Shown one piece after another: positions 25,275 to 32,479 of a stretch of DNA of 64,000 bases (within the stretch, counting starts at the first letter, position 1; each line of letters opens with the position of its first letter). Origin of the DNA: Pelomonas sp. V22 (lineage in GTDB: Bacteria; Pseudomonadota; Gammaproteobacteria; Burkholderiales; Burkholderiaceae_C); assembly GCF_030014915.1 (NCBI RefSeq), contig NZ_JAGIXS010000004.1, positions 310,001 through 374,000 of the forward strand. The letters run 5' to 3'. Below the pieces are notes generated by a model, which ran no database searches, was not told the origin of the DNA, and saw nothing but the letters and a program-made list of their open reading frames with translations. A program made the translations under genes and the position numbers.

Positions 25275-26030
25275 ATGCGCGCGCTGCTCCATGCCCTCCT
25301 CCTCGCCCTGGCACTGGGCCAGGCGCCGGCACGCGCCGAGCAGATCACCCTGGTGGCGGAGAACGACTGGTATCCCTACACGGCCCAGCGCGACGGCCGC
25401 ATCGTCGGCCTGACGGTGGACCTGGTGCGCGCCGCCTATGCAGGCGTGGGCGTGAGCCTGCAGCTGAAGAGCATGCCGTTCGCGCGCTGCATGGCCCTGG
25501 TGGAGCGTGGCGATGAGCTGGGCTGCTTCAACAGCGGCCAGGACCTCAAGCACAGCCAGGACTCCTTCCTGTTCCACGCCACGCCGCTGCTGCTGAACAG
25601 CAATGGCATCTATGCCAAGGCCACGAGCCTGGAAAGCGGTCTCGGGCCGGCAGCGCTGTCGGGCCGGCGCGTGGGCCTGACCCACGGCGCCTCCTACGGC
25701 GACGCGATCGAGGCCAACCAGGCCATCGTCCGCGTGGTGGCGCTCACCGACCTGGCCAATCTGCGCATGCTCACAGCCGGCCGCGCCGACTTCGCCGTGA
25801 TGGATGACCGCGTGTTCGAGCACCTGGAACAAACCAACGCCGGCGAACTTCGCGGCAAGCTCAAGCGGGTGGGCAAGGCTTTCAGCGATCTGCCGATCTA
25901 TGTGGCCTTCTCGAAGCGGCATCCCGAGGCCTCACGCCATGCAGCCCTGCTGGACCGCGGACTTGCGACGTTGAAGGCCACAGGGGAATACCAACGCATC
26001 ATCGATAGCTGGCGCCTTCCGCCCCCCTGA
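25275..26030 (+). CDS. Periplasmic solute-binding protein, family 3 (orphan)
   Basis: A 251-residue exported protein with a Sec signal ending A-R-A near residue 21. The opening of the mature part, T-L-V-A-E-N-D-W-Y-P-Y-T, and the domain hinge G-L-T-V-D-L-V are standard for SBP_bac_3 (polar amino acid binding) proteins. G-R-R-V-G-L-T-H-G-A-S-Y marks the second lobe. A -10-like TATATT (25259-25264) lies ten bases before the ATG. No permease or ATP-binding subunit is nearby, and two more orphan binding-like proteins lie within 6 kb. It is convergent with the next gene. Confidence 0.85.
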   Translation: MRALLHALLLALALGQAPARAEQITLVAENDWYPYTAQRDGRIVGLTVDLVRAAYAGVGVSLQLKSMPFARCMALVERGDELGCFNSGQDLKHSQDSFLFHATPLLLNSNGIYAKATSLESGLGPAALSGRRVGLTHGASYGDAIEANQAIVRVVALTDLANLRMLTAGRADFAVMDDRVFEHLEQTNAGELRGKLKRVGKAFSDLPIYVAFSKRHPEASRHAALLDRGLATLKATGEYQRIIDSWRLPPP

Positions 26031-26045
26031 AGAGACTCAACGCCT

Positions 26046-26918
26046 TCAAATCCCGAACCAGAGGTTCTTGCGCGCCAGCGGCGCATTGGTCGGCATCAGC
26101 GGGTTGCTCAGCTTCAGCAGGCGGCGCGCGCGCAGCTGGTAGCGCTCGACGATGTCGCCGAACTGGGCCTGCCAGAGCCGCTCCAGGCTGCCGTCGGCCA
26201 CCAGGGCTTCCATGCCGTGGCTCAGTTGCTCATGCAGCTGCGGCTTGGCGGGTGCGACGAAGAAGTAGAGCGCCGCCGGGTACTGCAGCATCAGGTGCGG
26301 CTCGATCACGAGGCCCTGCGGCCCATGCTCCAGCGCCTCCAGGCCGATCTCCAGCACCGAGCGCGGAAAGTAGTCGAAACGTCCCTCGGCCAGCCAGCCG
26401 AACAGGCTTTCGAAATGCGTGCCGGTCTGCACCCTGAGTCCATTGGCGCGCAGGATGGCGGTGTCGGGCCAGTCGTTCATCTGGCCGGCCTGCAGCACGG
26501 CCAGTTGCTCCAGCGTGTGCACGCCGGCCCAGCGCTCCAGCTCGGCCTTGCGCACCAGCAAGAGCCGCCAGCCGAGCAGGCCGCGGTCCAGCGGGATTCG
26601 CACCGGCAAGAGCTGCTGCTCGCGCTCGGGGTTGGTCATGGTCCAGAACACGTCGAGGCTGGGCTCGGGCCGGGCCAGCTCCAGCAGGGCGCGGCTCTGC
26701 ACCATCACATTGCGGCTCGACTGGATCTCGATCTTCTGGCCACTGCGCTCCAGGGCCAGGCGCAGCAGCAGCAGCACATAGCGGATCTGCGGATCCTGCA
26801 TGGCCTCGTGCTTGGCCACGCGGATGACAAGAGCAGGGTTGCTGTCGGGGGCGGCCCCGGAGGCACCAGAAGCCAGGGCCCCGGCGGCGAGAAGCAGGCT
26901 GCGACGATCCAGGGTCAT
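26046..26918 (-). CDS. Orphan periplasmic substrate-binding-like protein, paralogue of the gene at 19399
   Basis: A 290-residue exported protein. The N-terminus M-T-L-D-R-R-S-L-L-L-A-A-G resembles a Tat or Sec signal with cleavage near A-S-G-A (residue ~22). The core I-L-R-A-N-G-L-R-V...S-L-F-G-W-L-A-E-G-R-F-D-Y-F-P-R-S-V-L-E parallels the protein at 19399-20292, so these are paralogues of one PBP-like family. The start overlaps the stop of the FIST gene (ATGA), making it part of a minus-strand run FIST-SBP. Genetic coupling to a FIST sensor protein suggests a sensory role, though this is inference. Confidence 0.75.
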   Translation of the reverse strand: MTLDRRSLLLAAGALASGASGAAPDSNPALVIRVAKHEAMQDPQIRYVLLLLRLALERSGQKIEIQSSRNVMVQSRALLELARPEPSLDVFWTMTNPEREQQLLPVRIPLDRGLLGWRLLLVRKAELERWAGVHTLEQLAVLQAGQMNDWPDTAILRANGLRVQTGTHFESLFGWLAEGRFDYFPRSVLEIGLEALEHGPQGLVIEPHLMLQYPAALYFFVAPAKPQLHEQLSHGMEALVADGSLERLWQAQFGDIVERYQLRARRLLKLSNPLMPTNAPLARKNLWFGI

Positions 26919-28069
26919 GGTCCCAAGAATACCGACAGCACGCCGGTGTAGCCATAAAGCTGTTGATGGGCAATCTCGCCGCCCGCGAAGAAGCCGACCA
27001 GGGGCACCTCACCGAGCGCATGGCGGACGATGCGTGCCTCGGCCGAGGGGCTGCCGAAATGCGGGCCGCCGCGGCCGGTACAGCTCACGTACACGGCGCC
27101 CAGCATCGCCCGCTCGCCGGCCTGCTCGCGCAGCTCGGCACAGATGCGCACCAGGTCCAGCCGCGCCGCCTCGCGGTTGCGCTGGCAGAAGCTCAGGTGG
27201 TCGCCACGCCGCAGGCCTTCGCTGATGGCCACGCCGTGGCGCGCAGGGTCGATGCCGACCAGGTGGCGCACCATCACCTCGGGCCCCAAGGCATGCGGCC
27301 GCTGGCGCGTGCTGAACTCGCTGCGGCGCAGGCCGGCCAGGGTCTGGCGCAGGCGTGGCAAGGCCTCGCGCCAGTCGTCGGCCTCGGTCAGCACCGGCAG
27401 GGTCAGGTCTTGCAGCAACAGATCCAGTGCCGGCTCGCCGTCCAGCGCCAGCAGCAGGTTGCCGTCACAGTCGCTGACCTCACGCTCCTCGCCCAGCGGC
27501 TGGCAGCCCTGGCTGACGCGCGAAATGATGTCGACGCCGGCACCAAAGGCCACGCCCGAGAGGCCGCCGCGCCAGACGCCGTCGGCGATCTGCAGGCCCG
27601 GCTCGGTGCTCAGGCTGCTGGGCAGGCCGCCGAACAAATAACCATCGGCCGTGTGGCCGGCCATGTCGAGCAGCAGCTCGGGCAGGTCGGGAGCGGTGGC
27701 ATCGGCATGGACTTGCGCCAGCCGCGCCGGCCAGCGCGCGAGCGGCCGAGCGCCGGAGAAAACGCGGAACTGCTCCTGCGGCAGCTCGGCCAGCATCAAG
27801 GCCAGGGCCGGTTCCTCATCGAAGTACTCAGCCTCACCGGCGATCAGGCCGACGGCGCTGCAGCCCACCCAGGCCACGCCCGGCCAGCGCTGCCGGGCCT
27901 CGTCCAGCAGGGCCTCGGCGGCCGGCACGAAGGCCGCACTCAGGTAAAGCCAGCCCAGCGTGGGCTGCAGGCCCGATGTGGCGCGCTGGGCCTCGATCTG
28001 TGCGGCCGCCAGCGCCATCGCCATCTGCGGCAGCGGATGGGTGGCATGGGCGCTGGCAAAGGGCTTCAT
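26915..28069 (-). CDS. FIST domain-containing sensory protein
   Basis: A 384-residue protein with an N-terminal FIST_N-like region (residues ~40-230, including V-G-C-S-A-V-G and F-G-A-G-V) and a C-terminal FIST_C domain ending with C-T-G-R-G-G...G-F-F-A-G-G-E-I, the family's conserved closing block. FIST domains are small-ligand sensors, probably for amino acids, usually tied to signalling proteins. This one stands without an attached output domain. It starts about 20 bp after phaM on the same strand, and its stop overlaps the next gene. The exact start is uncertain because no clear ribosome site precedes the ATG at 28069. Confidence 0.85.
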   Translation of the reverse strand: MKPFASAHATHPLPQMAMALAAAQIEAQRATSGLQPTLGWLYLSAAFVPAAEALLDEARQRWPGVAWVGCSAVGLIAGEAEYFDEEPALALMLAELPQEQFRVFSGARPLARWPARLAQVHADATAPDLPELLLDMAGHTADGYLFGGLPSSLSTEPGLQIADGVWRGGLSGVAFGAGVDIISRVSQGCQPLGEEREVSDCDGNLLLALDGEPALDLLLQDLTLPVLTEADDWREALPRLRQTLAGLRRSEFSTRQRPHALGPEVMVRHLVGIDPARHGVAISEGLRRGDHLSFCQRNREAARLDLVRICAELREQAGERAMLGAVYVSCTGRGGPHFGSPSAEARIVRHALGEVPLVGFFAGGEIAHQQLYGYTGVLSVFLGP

Positions 28070-28089
28070 GGCGGCCCGCAACAAGGCTT

Positions 28090-28770
28090 TCAGCGGCGGC
28101 GCGCCGTCGTCTTGGCGGCTGCCTTCTTGGCGGCGGGCTTGCCGGCCAGGCCCTTGGCCACCGTGCTGGCCACGGCGCCGGGCATCGAGGCGGCCTTGCG
28201 CAGCGTCTCGCCGGCGGCGTCGAAGCTCTGCTTGACCATGGCGCCGGCCAGGTTCTTGGCGGCATCGGTGGCCTGGTCTTTCATTGCATTGGCGGCCAGC
28301 TGGGTGAACTGCTGGCTGAGCGCCCCCCACCATTGCATGGGATCGACCGGCGGTGTCTTGGCATCGGCCTTGGTCGCGGGCTTGGCGGCTTCTGCCTTGT
28401 CCTCCACGACCTTCTTGGCGCGTGCCGCAGCCTTGGGCTTGGCCGGCAGGCCGGGGAAAGCCGGCATCTCCGGCATGGGCATCTTGAGGCTGTCGCGCAG
28501 CTCGGCCAGCGGCACGTTCATGGTCTGCAGCGTGGACAGCGTCATACGCTGGACCTCCAGCGCCTGGATGGTGGCGTTCAGCATGCGGGCGTTCTGCTCC
28601 AGCCAGAACTGCACGGTGCGCAGCTCCTCGATGCGCTTGCCCAGCTCCTCCGGGTTCAGCGTGGGCGCCACCCACTGACCGATGCCCGGCAGGGCCGAGC
28701 CGGCGTTCTTGACCAGGCCTTGCAGGAAGTCGAAACCCGGGACGAACTTGGTGAAGCTGGTGTCGGCCAT
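28090..28770 (-). CDS. phaM: PhaM-type PHA granule-associated, DNA-binding protein
   Basis: A 226-residue protein matching PhaM of Cupriavidus. It has an N-terminal helical region with L-N-P-E-E-L-G-K-R-I-E-E-L and V-Q-F-W-L-E-Q-N, a Pro-rich centre (residues ~95-115), and a Lys/Ala-rich C-terminal tail with A-K-K-A-A-A-K repeats like histone H1. PhaM activates PHB synthase and ties PHB granules to the nucleoid so they are shared at division. GGAGA lies 11 bases before the ATG. It implies the organism stores polyhydroxyalkanoate, although no phaCAB genes are in the window. It lies in a minus-strand run with TraB/GumN and FIST genes. Confidence 0.88.
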   Translation of the reverse strand: MADTSFTKFVPGFDFLQGLVKNAGSALPGIGQWVAPTLNPEELGKRIEELRTVQFWLEQNARMLNATIQALEVQRMTLSTLQTMNVPLAELRDSLKMPMPEMPAFPGLPAKPKAAARAKKVVEDKAEAAKPATKADAKTPPVDPMQWWGALSQQFTQLAANAMKDQATDAAKNLAGAMVKQSFDAAGETLRKAASMPGAVASTVAKGLAGKPAAKKAAAKTTARRR

Positions 28771-28814
28771 GCGCGCTGTCTCCGCTTTGAAGAGGGTGAG
28801 CGCATCCTACGCGC

Positions 28815-29744
28815 TCAGCGCGGCTTGGGCAGCACTTGTTCCACCTCGAAGCCCTGCGCCCGCAGCAGTCGGGTCAAGGCCTTGTCGCCGCTCATGTGCA
28901 GGGCCCCCACCGCCACCAGCACCCGCTTGCCCGAGCCATGCAGGGCGGTGATGCGCGAGGCCAGGGCTTCGTTGCGGCCGTCGTTGATGCGGGCCAGCTG
29001 GGCACGCTCGATCTCGTCGTCCGCGCAGTGGCAAGTGGTCATGGACACCTCCAGCAGGGCCGCCATGTCGCCACGCTCCCAGGCCTCGGCCGTGCGGCGC
29101 AGCACGGGGCGCAGGCGCTGCTTCTCCAGCTGCTCAAGGCCCAGCGACAGCTCGCGCCTGGCCGCTGCAGGATCGGCGGGCACCACCGCCGCCAACTGCT
29201 CGGCCACCGATTCCAGCGCATGGATGGCTCGCCCGTCCCGACGCGCCCAGTTCAACAACGCGAACTCCTGGGCATAGGCCGGGTCCAGCCCATCCGCACG
29301 GCCGGACAGGCCCACCAGCGTCAAGAGCTGCACCAGCGGATGCAGGCCGGCCAGGGCCTGCTCGGGCATGCACGCGGCCCGGATCTGGGCCTGCAGCCGG
29401 CGCTCGCTGCGCAGGTCGAGCGGCATGGCAGGCAAGGCCCGCAGCGCCAACGGGAACTGCGGATCGTTGGCATCCAGCTCCACGGCCAGCAGTTCGGTCT
29501 TGCTCCAGGCCTCTCGCAAGGCCGGCCCCGGGAACAGCCAGCCCGGGCGGCCGACGTGGATGCTGCCGTAGAGGTAGCTGTCGTGGCCGTCGCGGCGGAT
29601 GCGCCACAGCGGGCCGCGGTCCACCGCCTCGGCTTCGAGCTTGCGCAGCTCGGCAGCACTGGGCTGAGGCACGCTGGGGCAATCCTGGGCGTGAGCAACA
29701 CCGGCCCACAGCAGCAGGCCGGTCAACAGAATTCGAACCCACAT
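28815..29744 (-). CDS. TraB/GumN family protein
   Basis: A 309-residue exported protein with a signal peptide ending A-H-A near residue 19. Y-G-S-I-H-V-G early in the mature part and V-G-A-L-H-M-S-G near the C-terminus are the two G-x-x-H motifs defining the TraB/PrgY/GumN family, possibly metal ligands of a metalloprotease-like (Tiki-related) site. The ATG at 29744 overlaps the upstream stop by one base (TGATG). A TTG directly before it would be an alternative. The protein is probably periplasmic; its target is unknown. Confidence 0.85.
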   Translation of the reverse strand: MWVRILLTGLLLWAGVAHAQDCPSVPQPSAAELRKLEAEAVDRGPLWRIRRDGHDSYLYGSIHVGRPGWLFPGPALREAWSKTELLAVELDANDPQFPLALRALPAMPLDLRSERRLQAQIRAACMPEQALAGLHPLVQLLTLVGLSGRADGLDPAYAQEFALLNWARRDGRAIHALESVAEQLAAVVPADPAAARRELSLGLEQLEKQRLRPVLRRTAEAWERGDMAALLEVSMTTCHCADDEIERAQLARINDGRNEALASRITALHGSGKRVLVAVGALHMSGDKALTRLLRAQGFEVEQVLPKPR

Positions 29745-30238
29745 CAACGGTTTCCTCTCAAGCGCAGCTCATTGCCGCTCATGCTCATCTGCAGCTTGGA
29801 CAGCATGTCCATGCCGAGCAGCGGCGCATCCAGCTGCGGTAGCACCGTGACCGGCAGCTGCCGCGCCTCCACGCCGCCCTCCAGCTGCAGATGGGCCCGG
29901 GCCCGCCAGCCGGTGGCCACACCCCCGGCCGTGCTGGAGCGCACCTCGCCCTCGGAAAGCAAGCCAGCCTCGCGCGCGAGCCGCTCGGGCAGCGCGGTGG
30001 AGGTGGCGCCGGTGTCGACCATGAACATCACCTCGATCTCGCCCAGCCGACCCGGCCAGTGGAAGTGGCCATCCGGCCCACGCTTGAGCACGATCTCGCC
30101 ATTGCTGTCGATGCGGATGCGGCTGCGCCCCTGCTCGCGCTCCCAGGCCTTGAAGCCGAGGAAGACCAGCAGCATCACCAGCAGCCAGAGGGTGCCGAGC
30201 TTGAGGGAGGCGGGGAGTTCTTTGGAGCCGTCGTTCAT
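29744..30238 (-). CDS. Retropepsin-like aspartic protease (clan AA), membrane-anchored
   Basis: A 164-residue protein with one N-terminal membrane helix (residues ~15-30). It is followed by a small retropepsin domain whose active-site motif V-D-T-G-A-T-S lies at residues ~74-80 with Asp75 catalytic. G-M-D-M-L is the closing psi-loop of such folds. This matches the TIGR02281-type clan AA protease family of proteobacteria; the enzyme would act as a homodimer on the periplasmic side. The start is ambiguous: an ATG at 30310 is also in frame but would leave only 14 bp to the divergent peptidase gene. Coupled to the TraB/GumN gene by TGATG. Confidence 0.8.
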   Translation of the reverse strand: MNDGSKELPASLKLGTLWLLVMLLVFLGFKAWEREQGRSRIRIDSNGEIVLKRGPDGHFHWPGRLGEIEVMFMVDTGATSTALPERLAREAGLLSEGEVRSSTAGGVATGWRARAHLQLEGGVEARQLPVTVLPQLDAPLLGMDMLSKLQMSMSGNELRLRGNR

Positions 30239-30324
30239 GCCGCAACGATGCCATGGTTTTTGATTGGGCTCGGCCTCATCGGTTAGCCTTGCGCGCTTCG
30301 CATCCCGCATTTGGAGCCTGTCCC

Positions 30325-32472
30325 ATGAGGATTTCCCGCTTGTCTCGTGCCATGGCCGCGACCGCCACCCTGGCCGCTGCCGCTTCGCTGAGCCTGGCCC
30401 AACCGGCCACCGACAACCCGCTGCTCAAGCCCAGCACGCTGCCCCTGCAGTACCCGGCCTTCGACAAGATCGCCGACACGCATTTCGGCCCGGCCCTGGA
30501 CGCCGGCATGGCGGAGCAATTGGCCGAGGTCGAAGCCATCGCCAACAACCCGGCGGCCGCCACGTTCGAGAACACCATCGTCGCGCTCGAGAAGAGCGGC
30601 AAGACCCTGGGCCGCGCCAGCACCGTGCTGTTCTCGCTGCTGGGCGCCGATACCAACCCGGCCCGTCAGAAGCTGCAGGCCGACTACGCCGCCAAGCTCT
30701 CGGCCCACCGCGATGCGATCTCCTTGAATGCCAAGCTGTTCGCCCGTATCCAGGCGCTGAACGCCCAGCGCGACAAGCTCGGCCTCGATGCCGAGTCCGT
30801 GCGCCTGATCGAGCGCTACCAGCGCAACTTCGTGCGCGCCGGTGCCCAGCTGAACGAGGCGCAGAAGACCCGCATCAAGGCCATCAACTCGGAAATGGCC
30901 ACGCTGTCCACGCGCTTCAACCAGAACGTGCTGGCCGAAGTCAATGACTCGGCCCTCGTGGTCGACACCGCCGAGCAGCTCGCCGGCCTCACGCCCGATC
31001 AGATTGCCGGTGCCGCCGCAGCGGCCAAGGCCCGCAAACTGGAAGGCAAGTACGTCATCGCCCTGCTCAACACCACGGGCCAGCCCTACCTGAATCAGCT
31101 GACCGACCGCGCGCTGCGCGAGCGCCTGTACAAGGCCTCGGTGGCGCGTGGCAGCCGTGGCAACAGCTTCGACAACACCGCCATCGTGGCCCGCGTCGCC
31201 ACGCTTCGTGCCGAGCGCGCCGCCCTGCTGGGCTTTGCCACGCATGCCGACTATGTGCTGCAGGACGAGACCGCCAAAACGCCGCAGGCCGTGAACGACA
31301 TGCTGGGCAAGCTGGCCCCCGCCGCCGTGGCCTCGGCCAAGCGCGAGGCCGCCGAGCTGCAAGCCCTGATCGACCAGGAGCAAGCCGCCAAGAAGCAGCC
31401 CACCTTCAAGCTCGAAGCCTGGGACTGGAGCCTCTATAGCGAACGCCTGCGCGCCGCCAAGTACGGCTTCGATGAATCGCAGCTCAAGCCCTACCTGGAG
31501 CTGAAGACGGTGCTGGAGCAAGGCGTGTTCTACGCCGCCGGCCAGCTCTACGGCCTCAAGTTCAAGCAGCGCGCCGACCTGCCGGTCTACCACCCGAGCG
31601 TGACCGTCTACGACGTCTACAACGCCGACGGCTCGCAGCTGGCCATCTTCATCGCCGACATGTACTCGCGCCCCAGCAAGCGCGGCGGTGCCTGGATGAA
31701 TGCCTATGTGCAGCAGAACAAGCTGCTCGGCACCCTGCCCGTGGTGGCCAACCACCTGAACATCCCGCCCCCGGCCGCCGGCCAGCCCACGCTCCTGACC
31801 TGGGATGAGGTCAACACCATGTTCCATGAGTTCGGCCATGCGCTGCACGGCATGTTCTCGAACGTGATGTTCCCGAGCTTCTCGGGCACCAGCGTGCCGC
31901 GCGACTTCGTCGAGTACCCCTCGCAGGTCAACGAGATGTGGGCCAGCTGGCCCAGCGTGCTGGCCAACTACGCGCGTCACCACAAGACCGGCGAGCCCAT
32001 GCCGCAGGCCTTGCTGGACAAGGTGGCGGCCGCCAAGAAGTTCAACCAGGGCTATGCCACAACCGAGTACCTGGCCGCCGCCCTGCTGGACCAGCGCTGG
32101 CACCAGCTGAAGGCCGCCGATGTGCCCGCCGCCGACCAGGTGATGGCCTTCGAAGCCAAGGCGCTGAAGGAAGCTGGCGTCGACTTCGCCCCGGTGCCGC
32201 CGCGCTACCGCACGCCCTACTTCAGCCACATCATGGGCGGCTACTCGGCCGGTTATTACGCCTACATCTGGAGCGAGGTGCTGGACGCCAACACGGTGGC
32301 CTGGTTCAACGCCAACGGCGGCCTGAAGCGCGAGAACGGCGACAAGTTCCGCGCGACGTTGCTGTCACGCGGCGGTGCCGAAGACGCGATCCAGATGTTC
32401 GTCAAGCTGACCGGCCATGCGCCGCAGATCGAGCCGTTGCTGGTGAAGCGCGGCCTGGTGACGGCCAAGTAA
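30325..32472 (+). CDS. dcp: Exported M3 family peptidyl-dipeptidase (Dcp-like)
   Basis: A 715-residue zinc metallopeptidase. A signal peptide (residues 1-25, ending S-L-A-Q) sends it to the periplasm. The zinc motif H-E-F-G-H lies at residues ~501-505 in the context F-H-E-F-G-H-A-L-H-G-M-F, which fits Dcp (dipeptides removed from C-termini) better than oligopeptidase A. The late block F-S-H-I-M-G-G-Y-S-A-G-Y-Y-A-Y is the conserved substrate-binding tyrosine region of M3 peptidases. GGAG stands nine bases before the ATG. It converges on the double-AAA gene with seven bases between stops. Confidence 0.92.
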   Translation: MRISRLSRAMAATATLAAAASLSLAQPATDNPLLKPSTLPLQYPAFDKIADTHFGPALDAGMAEQLAEVEAIANNPAAATFENTIVALEKSGKTLGRASTVLFSLLGADTNPARQKLQADYAAKLSAHRDAISLNAKLFARIQALNAQRDKLGLDAESVRLIERYQRNFVRAGAQLNEAQKTRIKAINSEMATLSTRFNQNVLAEVNDSALVVDTAEQLAGLTPDQIAGAAAAAKARKLEGKYVIALLNTTGQPYLNQLTDRALRERLYKASVARGSRGNSFDNTAIVARVATLRAERAALLGFATHADYVLQDETAKTPQAVNDMLGKLAPAAVASAKREAAELQALIDQEQAAKKQPTFKLEAWDWSLYSERLRAAKYGFDESQLKPYLELKTVLEQGVFYAAGQLYGLKFKQRADLPVYHPSVTVYDVYNADGSQLAIFIADMYSRPSKRGGAWMNAYVQQNKLLGTLPVVANHLNIPPPAAGQPTLLTWDEVNTMFHEFGHALHGMFSNVMFPSFSGTSVPRDFVEYPSQVNEMWASWPSVLANYARHHKTGEPMPQALLDKVAAAKKFNQGYATTEYLAAALLDQRWHQLKAADVPAADQVMAFEAKALKEAGVDFAPVPPRYRTPYFSHIMGGYSAGYYAYIWSEVLDANTVAWFNANGGLKRENGDKFRATLLSRGGAEDAIQMFVKLTGHAPQIEPLLVKRGLVTAK

Positions 32473-32479
32473 ATGCGAT

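Noticed and set aside
30283-32229. A 648-residue frame opposite the M3 peptidase gene
   Set aside because: Low-complexity antisense reading of a well-conserved peptidase.
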